From NCBI GenBank assembly GCA_019775845.1, contig JADQAV010000002.1, positions 1,488,001 to 1,552,000 on the forward strand: DNA of 64,000 bases, in the 5' to 3' direction. The notes under the pieces are model-generated. The model saw only the letters and a list, made by a program, of their open reading frames with translations. It searched no databases and was not told the DNA's origin. Both the position numbers and the translations under genes were made by a program. Numbering within the stretch: the stretch's first letter is position 1; each line of letters opens with the position of its first letter. Positions 45,281 to 55,113 of this stretch are shown piece after piece. This DNA is from Myrmaecium sp. VS I D KN 1. Lineage: Eukaryota; Ascomycota; Dothideomycetes; Valsariales; Valsariaceae.

Positions 45281-46736
45281 TCATCGGTCATCGACGCCGC
45301 ACAGTCCCCCTTCTCCCCATCTCCCCGCAAGGCTCTGTTTCGACCAGCCTTCTTCGAGTTTCTCCGCCTCGATCTCTCGCACCTCCTGCGCGACGTCTAT
45401 CTCCAATTCTCTGACCACAATAAAGCCGTCACGGCCCCTGTCAACCGTCATCCCTTGCTCCTTCAGCTCCTTGGCCACGCAGCCCTCGCACCTCAGCCCT
45501 TTGCCGGACACTAGGTCCGCGAGATCCCATCGCGTCAGCCTGCCGACGCGGTATAACGGTTCCTGTATGGTCCCCGCGATCAGGCGTGGCAAGTCCATGA
45601 TGTGAACCTGAAGGGGAGGATGGGACGCAATGGTAGGCACGTTTATATGCAGGTGTGATCCGTTTCCAAGGTCGAAGACCGTTTGGATCATGCCCGGATT
45701 GGGGCCCACGGCGGTTTGCGCCTCCTGGTCCATGGCAATTGTGAAGTCTGCTTGCCGTCGTGCAAGTGTGTTGTTCAGGATGGACATAAGGGAGGGAGGT
45801 GAGTCCGGGTCCGCCTCTAATTTGTCGATGTCATCATAGGCGCGCCGCAAGGTCCTTTTTGGGGACGGTCAGCGACAATGGATCTCTTTTGGAAGCGAGG
45901 CGACAAGCATATTGACTCACTGCGCTGCTCGGTCGGACGATTTGATAACGCTGTCGTAAAGGAAATCCACTCCGCCCTGGTCGAGGATCTCTTCCATGAA
46001 AGCGAGCTCGTATTGGAAACGGTCACCGGAGTTCATGACCGGACAGGCGATCCGGTTGATAGGACCAGCGCCAGAGCGTGACGCAGTGATCCTTGCGAGA
46101 ATGAGGGCGAAGAATAGTACTGCCAGGGACGCGTATGGAAGAGTCCTGAGTAATGTCGCCTTTTCCTCGTAACTTTCTGCTTTCACTCAGTATTCACGGG
46201 TCTATGCCCCAGGTGGAAGAGGTGCGGAGCATACCAAGATCTTGAAAACGGTAAAGGAGCAGGATGCCAGCCTCGGCAGCATATGTGGGGAACCGGCAAG
46301 GGCACTGGTGGTGCATCATCAGCTGGAAAGCGTTCGCCATGGCCCGGCTGCTGTCCACAGGGGCCATGCAGGTCTCGCGGCGGAAGGCTTTCCGGAGCTG
46401 TCTGACGACGCCCTGTCGCCGATGAATTTCTGACAGCCAGGCGTACGAATGCGATTGCTTGCCGCGACGGTCGAGAGCGGCCAAGCCGGGATACCTCTCG
46501 TTCGCATCGGGGAACTGTTTCGAGGCGATCTCCTTGGCCAGCGACCACTCGTAGTTATCGAGGACGCCGCGGATGCGCTTGTTGACCGCGCGGAGGTTAG
46601 CCAGGGTTCGCGGGCTGAAGTCCAGCTGAGAGACAATGGTGCAGATGATCTCGTTGGGGATCAGATCCCAAGAACAGGGCTCCAGCGAGAGCTCTGAGGG
46701 GAGACGGTCCCAGGCGACGGGGCGGTGTGGAGGCAT
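45281..46736 (-). CDS. F-box protein of unknown target
   Basis: Exons 46235-46736, 45921-46176 and 45281-45854 (introns about 58 and 66 bp), in phase, 443 aa. The N-terminal region holds an F-box (about residues 22-70; CSWDLIPNEIICTIVSQLD, then RTLANLRAVNKRIRGVL), the Skp1-binding module of SCF ubiquitin ligases. No WD40 or LRR repeats follow, so the substrate-binding part is unrecognised. A hydrophobic stretch after the first junction (LPYASLAVLFFALILARI) could be a buried helix or a membrane segment. The first intron's acceptor is a tandem AAG-CAG pair; both choices keep frame and differ by one residue. The C-terminal third is charged. Confidence 0.75.
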
Positions 46737-48222
46737 GGTTTGCTGAGAGAAGGATCCGGAGAGCAGGCCGAAGAGAGAGGAGGGAGAAAGGAGCAGCAAT
46801 AGTAGTTGTGGTGAAGGGGGAGGGATCGTGGGGGCGGCGGTAGTTGATGGCTTAAATATAGTATGCTGGACAATGAGTACGTCGTATATACCCTGATGTC
46901 CGAGGATCACGGTAGTTACGGGGTGGCGGGGGAATCTTTAGTGAGTTGAAGTAGTACTTCTGCCCCCCACGATCGGCCAGCGCGAGCAGAACGGCAGACG
47001 GCAGGCATGATCGGGGCTGAAGGTGTCCGTACTGGTAGGTACATTGAATTACCTATTCCTTGCTGAGCTGTCGACCATCGCATCGGGCAATGTCTCGACC
47101 TGATGCGTTTTGCATCGTGCTGACAGCGAAGGAAGGCGTTCACCACTCCAAAAAGGGAAGGAGCAAGGAAGGCGTAAATAATGTACCTAAGGATGTAAGT
47201 AATAAGGTTAAAAGAGGTAAACGTAAAGTAAGGTACTCGACACCTACTACTGTAGTAACTTCAGGTGCTTACTAGGTACCTTACTTGAAGCTTCCGAGTC
47301 GCTTGCCTCTATACGTCCAGTCGGTAGTAAGGAGTCATACCAGTACTCAGAAACACTTCCGTTCCAAGTACCGTGCTGAGGAAGATCAGACCAGCAATGT
47401 AGGCATTACTTCGATATAGCTATATGTCTGCTTATTCTGTATATCGACGGTTTAGTAGGTAAATAAAGTAAAACACCGGCGACCTTCAAGGTCGTATTCT
47501 ATTTTCGTCGTTGGCGTCCTTTACACCGAACGGAAAAGGCACATCGCGTGGGCACCTTGTTGGCGTGACGTCGCGCTAAGTTGTTTTCATGCCTGACTGC
47601 CTCACGGCCTGACGTTGTCGTTCTCGTCGTTTGTCCACCCGCCGCGAACTGTAAATCATCGTGCGCTGTGCGCCTTGGCTGTGCTGGCGGGAAGAAAGAA
47701 GGTGATGATGAACAGCGTGGCTGACGTGACGTGATGCGATGCGATATATACGGTGAGCAAGAGCATGAAAGCATGAGCATGACATTTGAAGAAGCGAGAA
47801 CGTGGTTGTTCTTCGGCGGTGAGAACATCGAGATCGATCTCTCTTTTGCTCCCTCCGACATCGCATCGGCATCACTCTGATCGCAGCTTCAGTCTTCATC
47901 ATCAATCGCGGAGTGGGAAGTCCTGGCAAGCCATGCATAAATACATCAGCTATGCCGGAAGACGCGCGGAACTGAAGGGCTGGCCTTTTCTTGAGCCTGT
48001 TCTTGGGGAAGAAAGTGGACAATTTTGCAACAAGATAAGAGGCGATCGCACAGATACGGCATGACAAGAAGTAGCGGGCACATCTGAATGGAATGATTGA
48101 AACTTTCGGTTTGTTTATAATGGATTCCAGAAGGCAAAGAACACAACTGTTAACTAGGTATCAAAACGAACGCGCGCGCAGCACCAACCGCATCCTCCTC
48201 CTACTGCTCCTCCTCCTCCTCC
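46737..48222. other. 1.5-kb intergenic region
   Basis: The F-box gene promoter is on the left and the MFS 3' flank on the right. A cluster of GTACCTAA, AAGGTACT, TAGGTACCTTACTT words lies at 47165-47295, with AT-rich DNA around 47400-47480. The longest frame (47576-48067, -) has no recognisable feature. No gene supported. Confidence 0.5.
47165..47295. repeat. Cluster of GGTACCT/AAGGTA words
   Basis: Many overlapping gtacct, aggtac and gtaagta words in 130 bp of intergenic DNA, of the same kind as at 2845-2930 and 5100-5330. Role unknown. Confidence 0.45.
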
Positions 48223-50150
48223 TCACCTGACCTCCTGAATCATCTCCACTCCAGCCTTCTCCTCGTCTGTCGGCTCGCTGTTGCGATGACGGGCATGATG
48301 GGGATCTTCCGCCCCGACGATCTTGGCGCCGTTCTCGACGTGGTTGCTGCCGCCGAACAGCACGTCGATCTCCTCCAGGCTGATCTTCTTCGTCTCCGGG
48401 ATGAAGAACCAGACGAAGAGGGCGAGGAGCACGTTGATGCCAGCGAACATGTAGAAGGCGTAGAAGCCGCAGTTGTCTAAAAAGGTCGGGAAGAACTGCT
48501 GGACGATCGCATTGGCCACGTTCTGGGTCTGACTGGCCATCCCGACCGCCTGCGCGCGGACGTTCATGCTGTAGATCTCGCTCGTCCAGATCCAGACGGT
48601 GGCACCCCAACTCGGCTTGTCTGGGGTCATGTGTTAGCGATGTGAATGCAGAGATATTCTCCAGATGCGGAATTCGACGGGTCCCATGAAAACAAATTCA
48701 TAACCAGATGATTTGCGACGTGAAGAGGAAACCGACAAGCGAGGGTAGGTAGGTAGGGTTGAGTACTGAAGCAAATTGCAGGACGGGAACTTACAGAAAA
48801 GAGCAAAGAGGAAGAGCAGGAAGACAATGGCAATGCCCACGGCGTTCGACTTGGTCCCGTCGTACGAGGGGGTTTGCGTCTCGACCGTGGCGACGATGAC
48901 CATGCACAGCGCCATGCCCAGACCGCCAACGATGAGGAGGAACTTTCGGCCGAAGCGATCGACGGTCCAGGTGGCATTGAGCGTGAAGATAATCCCGAAC
49001 GTCGCGTTGAGTGCGTTGATCAGGGCGATCTTAGACAGCTGGTTCTTCCACACCTTCTTGTAGATGGCGGTGCTGTAGGTGTTGAGCGTGCCCTGACCCG
49101 TAATCTGCTGACCGGCGTTCATGATGAGGGAGAGGAAAAGACGTTTACGGATGGAACGGTCCTTCCAGAGGGCGGAGTAGCTGCTGGAGATGGCCTCCTT
49201 CTCGAACTCGATGGCCTCGCGAATCTGAAGAAGCTCATCATCGACCTCTTGCTCCGTGTCTCTGACTTGCCGGAGAGAATGACGGGCTCTCTCGTACTTG
49301 CCGTGTTGGATGTACCAACGCGGCGTCTCCGGGATGAACCAGAGTTGTGCGAGGATCAGGACGGGCATCAGCAGTTGGAAGATCACGACCATCTTCCAGT
49401 CCCATTGCCCGAGCTTGGTCACGTTCTTCGTGCAAGCGTAGTTCACCCAGTACCTGGTTGAAAGAGTTAGCAAATGGGTTGTTGAAAGACCGGTCGCAAG
49501 GAACGCCTACGCAATGAAACTGCCAACCGAGTAGAACATCTGCCAGAACGACATGATGGTCCCGCGAATCTCTTGGGGCGCGAGCTCGCCGATATAGATG
49601 GGCCCGGCAGCTGGGCCAGGATTAGCACACTCTCATCCCGAATGTGTCCCTCCAGCGGAAACTTACTCAGCGCCAGACCTTGGCCGATTCCGACAAGCAC
49701 ACGACCGCCAATGAAGGCTCCGATACTCCCGCGCGGAGCAAAGGTCTGGATGAAGGTGGCCACGATGACGAAAGCAGAACCGAGAGCCATGCCGGCACGA
49801 CGGCCCAGGTAATCGGCACACGGTCCTCCAAGGAAGAAGCCAGCGACGATGGCACCGACCGTGTACGCCGTGTTGACGGCCCCCAAAGTTTGGCCTTGCT
49901 GCATGGGGGGTTAGCATCGCGTCCCCGATGCCAATTCAACTCGTTCCGGACGACTCACCGGGTTGTTGAACCAGGCCACCCAGTTCTTGGAGCCTTGGAC
50001 AGCGTTGAAGACGGAGGCATCATAGCCGTACAGCACCATGCATGATGCCGCAACCAGCGAGATATACCTGATCAAGGAACGGTCAGAATCCATTGGTGAA
50101 GCTCACGGGAGGGGATCTTACCAATTGTACACTCTCTTCTGCGATACCAT
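48223..50150 (-). CDS. MFS sugar-porter-family transporter
   Basis: Six exons on the minus strand: 50122-50150, 49959-50067, 49667-49898, 49511-49610, 48795-49453 and 48223-48620 (introns 54, 60, 56, 57 and 174 bp), all in phase, 508 aa, normal for the family. Twelve membrane helices are expected. Sugar-porter signatures are present: DYLGRRAG after helix 2, GRVLVGIGQG, a PETPRW motif before the central loop, GQQITGQG in helix 7, DRFGRKFLL after helix 8 and a final PETK. It moves a sugar or related polyol with protons across the plasma membrane; the substrate cannot be read from sequence. The last intron (48621-48794) is long for this window. No catabolic genes lie next to it. Confidence 0.9.
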
Positions 50151-51482
50151 CTTGACGGGGAGCAGACGTTTCTCTGAATCGATGGTTGAGACTCCGGACG
50201 AGAGTGAAAGCGAGAAACGACCTGTCACGGTGCGTGGATGATATGAGGACTGGACAAGGAGAGAAGGAGGATGGACGTAGACAGTGACTTCCGCCTCTTG
50301 GGAGTGAGGAGGGGAACAGGGAGGGGGACGGGATGCTCGCAGAGATCAGCGGGGTGGAGAGGAGCCGTGAGTGTCTATATATTGGCCTTGGGGACCAGAA
50401 AGGGAGGGGTGCGCTAGCAGTGGCAAGGCCATAGGTGGTGTTGCAGTGGCATGGGAGGGGGAAGGGATGTCAACCACCTACTAGTTACCGGGGAAGAAGC
50501 AGGAGAGCAGGAGGCCGCGGTATTAGTTACCACCAATCAAGCACGTCTCCCATTCAGCGGGAACGTTGGGACTTACCCCAGAGCGATACCTAGTTATGCC
50601 ATCTGCCATCCGCTCTCTTACCTCTACCCTCTGCCATCCGCCATCCGCCATGCTTTTCCCCCGCGCCATCCTGCTCCCGCGCCGCCTGAATCCGGGGCCC
50701 CGGCATTCGTAGTCTCGCCCACCGCCCCTTCCTCCACATCTCTCCGCATTTGCTTGAGTAAGGTTGGCGAGGGCAGGTGGCCGTGTGGGCGTCGTCGAGT
50801 CGAGATGTGAATTGTTCCACCAATGGGAAGGGGAGCGGGGAGGGTGAAGGATTGTGAGGATGAAGTGGGACCGGCTAAGGTACCTCGGCTGGGGTTCTTT
50901 AGCGCGGCAAGACCGGGGAAGAGGATGCGGGGCGAGCAAAGGAGGAACTAGTACCGACGGACGCCATCACGCTTGTTTCCTATACAACAAGTTAAATCCG
51001 TACGCCTTCGTGAACCTGCCACCGATGGACTCGCTCGGCTACCTTAGCCGCAACGACTACCGATACCAATGTACCTCTGGGGTCATGACCGCCCCAGCTC
51101 ACCTCTTTTCTTCCTCCAGTAGACGCTCGCAGCCGCCGCCGCTCCTCACTTGTTACCCTTCCTCTCCATGCTCATTCCTCTTCATCATCCATGGGCGTTG
51201 GTCCGTCGACGGCGCGGATGTCGGCGTAGCATACATAGGCAGTTTCAACATATCCCCCACACCTGGTGACAATCAAGGCGACAAGCTTCTCGTAAAACCA
51301 TAAGCAGGATCTGTGATTCGAAAGCCGACGACTGTAGCTGCTATAGGAATGACAGACAGGATAGAGGGAGAAAGACGCCGTCACTCGAAACTGAGTCAAA
51401 CATGAAAAGCATGGGAACAGAGGGTTTGCCGTTGCTACGGCATATCCGACCATCTGTACCAAGTTCACCCGGTAGGATACGG
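50151..51482. other. Intergenic, MFS promoter
   Basis: 1.3 kb with the likely MFS promoter on the left. It contains three tandem gccatcc units at about 50634-50652. No gene seen; open frames are short and low-complexity. Confidence 0.5.
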
Positions 51483-52616
51483 TTATGGGTGCTCGGTGAT
51501 GGTCGGCAGGTGAGGCGCCAATGGCTCGACGTCTCCATCGTCGTTGGACATCCACGGAGACTTTACGTCGTCGTCGATCTTGCCCTCCCTGGCTTGCTTT
51601 TTCATATGCGCCTTTTGCCTTCGACGATGGATCAGGTGCAGGATCCCCCAGATCGCAGCGACTAGGACGGTTGCAAACACGATGGACCAGATCGCCCAGT
51701 CAGCGATGAACCCTGCCCTCGCCACTCTCGAGCAATGTTCTCGGCACTCTGCCTCGCTGTGACAGTTGCCTATTGGATCAACGTCCGCATGTCCCGGCAG
51801 CTGCTCGGATTTCTGGTAAACTCGCCCCCCCTGTCCCTGCCTCATGCGGTTTGTGATCCCCCAGTGCGCGGTGCTATAATAACTTCTGTGGAGTACGGTG
51901 GAGACCCGTGTCTTCGTTTTGCCTTTCTCGACCGTGACGATGGGGGTTGCCGTCGCGGCAAACGTGACCGAAATCGGCTCAAGGTACTGATTCATGCAAC
52001 TGCTGATTCGACACTTGTGCCCCATGAACGGCAAGCCGACTTTCAGGCAGTGGTCCTTCGACGTCGGAGCTGCCGTGACTCCGAGCGACTTCAATACACC
52101 TGAGAAGACAGCGGGTACCTTGGATGCGTCGTATGCTGATCTTCCCACAAGCGCCGCAGTGGCCGGGTGGCCGTTGTGTGAACAGTTGTGTGAGCAACGA
52201 CGCTCAGATCGGCGAGTAGCGCCGCATGTACATACATCGAACCCCTTTCCGGGCCGACCGTGATCCGCCAGAGCAATGGAGGTCACCATGGGTGTGAGAA
52301 TTCGTGTGGTGGGATGAGCTTGCTGAAGGAGGTGGGGATGGCTAGGTAAATGTAAGGCAGCCGCCGTGTTCGACCCACTGCTGCTAGCAGCCACGTCCTC
52401 TGCTGTAACATAGCCTGGATTGTCGAACGCGAATACTGATCCTCCGAGGGAAATGAGAAGAATGATGGAATAGAGCACGTTCTGAACGTGGAGACTGTCA
52501 GATCGGTGACTGGTACGCAAGAGTAGAGCACTATTCAGGCTCCGAGGAGTAGGTCGACGGGTAAGGCGGCAGAGCGAGGGACCCTTGCCATGCCTGCGTG
52601 CCGGTGAGTTCGTCAT
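51483..52616 (-). CDS. Unrecognised cysteine-containing membrane protein
   Basis: A continuous frame of 377 aa from ATG 52616. I do not recognise the family. A hydrophobic segment (about 47-64, VLYSIILLISLGGSVFAF) could be a signal anchor. A second strong membrane helix lies at about 308-330 (WAIWSIVFATVLVAAIWGIL), followed by a basic stop-transfer cluster (HRRRQKAHMKKQ) and a short acidic tail. The region between has clustered cysteines (CTCGATRRSERRCSHNCSHN, then MGHKCRISSC and CHSEAECREHC), suggesting a disulphide-bonded lumenal or extracellular domain. The N-terminal 45 residues are basic and may be leader or wrongly included if an upstream intron exists. A real gene is likely but not proven. 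Confidence 0.55.
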   Translation of the reverse strand: MTNSPARRHGKGPSLCRLTRRPTPRSLNSALLLRTSHRSDSLHVQNVLYSIILLISLGGSVFAFDNPGYVTAEDVAASSSGSNTAAALHLPSHPHLLQQAHPTTRILTPMVTSIALADHGRPGKGFDVCTCGATRRSERRCSHNCSHNGHPATAALVGRSAYDASKVPAVFSGVLKSLGVTAAPTSKDHCLKVGLPFMGHKCRISSCMNQYLEPISVTFAATATPIVTVEKGKTKTRVSTVLHRSYYSTAHWGITNRMRQGQGGRVYQKSEQLPGHADVDPIGNCHSEAECREHCSRVARAGFIADWAIWSIVFATVLVAAIWGILHLIHRRRQKAHMKKQAREGKIDDDVKSPWMSNDDGDVEPLAPHLPTITEHP

Positions 52617-53010
52617 TGAAAACGCTTGTTGAAGTTGCCCCTGGTTCTGTTAAAGATGACTCGAGTGATGTCAGGTATGTGTGATTCGTTGATTATGTAT
52701 AGTAGAGAGGTTACTTCGGTTCTGACGGAGTGCAGTACCCTGTGAGAGCAGGTAAGTGTGTTGAGGTGGATACTGTAGTGGTAGCTAGACATTGGTGTCC
52801 GGAAGTTATGCTGGTTGTACCTTCTATTCTCCGACCTGCAAAGTGAACGATGCCAGCACCTCACCGAAGGTTGGCGCAAAAGAACATTAGGGGAAACAAA
52901 GTGTGGAGGCCTCAATTTGTCCACGGCAAGCTTTCTTCTTACGGCCCAGTGTGCAATCGATGGTAATCCCGCAGAATGCATGTCGGTCCTGCATCTTCCC
53001 ATTGCATCGA
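52617..53010. other. Intergenic, upstream of the Cys-rich membrane protein gene
   Basis: 394 bp. Likely promoter for the minus-strand gene at 52616 and 3' flank of GIR2. No feature seen. Confidence 0.5.
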
Positions 53011-53818
53011 TCAGTCCGATATCTTCAACTTCTCCACGTCTACTTCCTCGCCACCCTCCTCTTCATCATCGCCCTTGCCCGCCAATCCTTGCTCCCAGAG
53101 CTGCCTACCAGTCAGCTTCTTCTCCTCCTTCGGCACCCTCTTCTTCTTGTCCTCTGCCTCCTTCTCTTCCTGCGCTCTTTGCGCCGCCTCGGCCATCTCT
53201 CGCCGGAACCTCTCGCGCCATGCAAGGAAAGTCTCCCTCGTGACGGGTGTTCCATGGAACTTCTTGTTCTCCTCCTCTTCCACCTTCGCAGCCTCGATCT
53301 CTTGTTGGGCTTGCACGGCCTTCTGCCGTTCCGCAATCAGCAGCTCCGCCGCATCCTTGAGCGTGCTCACGATGGTGAACACCATCGCCATGCCCATGTT
53401 CTCTTCGATCGTCGGTTCGAGAGCTTCAAGCAAACGCGCTTTATCTTCTTGGATGTCGAAGTACTTGTGTTTGGGAGCGTTTGGCGGGCTGGAAAGGTCT
53501 AGTCGGGGAGCCTCATCGGGATAGTCCGGAGGGTACTGGACCTGGAGGATGATCGTAGCTATACACGAGAGTCGGTCAGAAAGCGGATATGATGGTCAGG
53601 GACTGTGAATCGGGCTTCTTACGCGGTTCTGCATCGTCGTCCTCGTCATTCGTGACGTCTAGCAGCACGGAGATTCGAAACTCCGTTTCGGAGACATCTG
53701 GCCAGGGCTGTGAGCATCCGCGGAGATGAAGATCTCTGTGACCAACTGTACCTGTGATCTCGTCCGGGAAAATGGACTCCAGGACTTCCCTTTCTTCTTT
53801 TTGCTCTTCGACACCCAT
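53011..53818 (-). CDS. GIR2: RWD-domain protein, GIR2/RWDD1 family
   Basis: Exons 53752-53818, 53623-53697 and 53011-53558 (introns 54 and 64 bp), in phase, 229 aa. The RWD domain spans about residues 1-105 (EEQKEEREVLESIFPDEI, ILQVQYPPDYPDEAPRLDLSS). Family members (yeast Gir2, human RWDD1/DFRP2) bind Gcn1 through the RWD domain and pair with a DRG-type GTPase (Rbg2) through the C-terminal DFRP part; the segment HGTPVTRETFLAWRERF and the acidic tail match that part. They modulate translation and Gcn2 signalling on ribosomes. Lys/Glu-rich coiled segment at about 150-200. Confidence 0.92.
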
Positions 53819-55113
53819 GACTGCTGGTTTGTTTGAGGATATTCAGTGGTTGGTGGGGCAAGCGTGCAGCTTCGATCGAATTGCGGGGAGGTCTATAAAC
53901 GCTCGTTTACTGGCGTCGATTTCTTCCTGGATGCCCGTAGAGTAGGGCGACGGTGGAGCCTTAGCGGTGCTTCAGGTTGCCCAATCACATAAATCATTCT
54001 TCTTTTACAGATATCGGTCCTTCAGGATTCCTTGAAGTTATATTTCCAGAGTAGATATGATTAGTTATAGTGATATAGTAGAGCTCTTTGATCAAATTGT
54101 TGATTTTGACACTCGAATAGATTTACATTGCATCGACGGCTTTTGACTCTATTAGCGAACGAACCGGCCTATCGCATGAAGGACAGGACACGTATCGTGC
54201 AGATTCATCAATACTGAGAAGCAATTCCAAAAGAATCGATCAGGCGAAGCTAGGCGGCTAAAGAATAGTCTCTACGCTCAGTAGCTCAGGAGACATGCAT
54301 ATCTACTCATGGAGAGCTATACTGCCCTTGACAACGAGGACTTCAGAAAAAGCATCAGGCCAAGAACAAATGCGGCTGTAACCACACAGAGCGAATTCGG
54401 GAATATGTACCTCATCCCAGCATCGGTGCTAACGCAACCTTCTGTGCATCTCCGCATTTAAAGCCAAAATGCCTTCCGGGCTATCAGCTCGCACTTACCT
54501 GTCGGATATGGAAGGGTTGAGAGGAACGCAGAGGCGTGGCCGACTATGTTCTTAGTCCTCTTCATGGTCAGTGTACGCACACGTCGACAAAGAATCATAG
54601 TGTCATCACAACCACCTTGAGCTACGGGTTAGTAGTTAATTTCGACGAGGTGACTTGAGAAAGAGTAGGTTATACCGATCGACCTGACACATCAAGAAGG
54701 GGCTACAGTTCCTCATGTCGTTGACCGTCATTTTAAACGTGGCCATGCTCATCAAAGGAGACCCAGAAGCTGCTGATGCCGTGCCGTTTCCTACGCGGGA
54801 TCCATAGCTTCTACTCATTAATGCTGGACTAACTATCCTGGTATGATACTCACGATCTTGATGGGGAAACCGTGGATGCTCTAGGGAGGATAATATGGGA
54901 CGTTTTCTGAGATTCTCAATGATTGATTCTGCTCTGCTTTCAAGCGATGAATGCCTCCTTGGATATTATCATTTCGTTGACTACTCACAAAGAATCATCC
55001 ATATTCGCTGTGGAAATTTCTGACCTTAGTCAGTCGCTGACCTTCCCTTCCCACCTCGCACCCACATAACGCCGAGCCTGACCGTGACGCCGCTGCCTGG
55101 CTTTGTGCCCCGG
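53819..55113. other. 1.3-kb intergenic region, AT-richer
   Basis: GIR2 promoter on the left, RBM25 3' flank on the right. Base composition between about 53990 and 55020 is more AT-rich than the flanks. I looked for transposon, tRNA and conserved peptide signals and saw none. Confidence 0.5.

Noticed and set aside
47576-48067. 163-codon minus-strand frame downstream of the MFS gene
   Set aside because: His/Arg/Ser-rich without pattern; not recognisable and in a region of low information.
53990-55020. AT-richer spacer as a decayed transposon
   Set aside because: No transposase-like peptide, terminal repeats or target duplications could be seen by eye.
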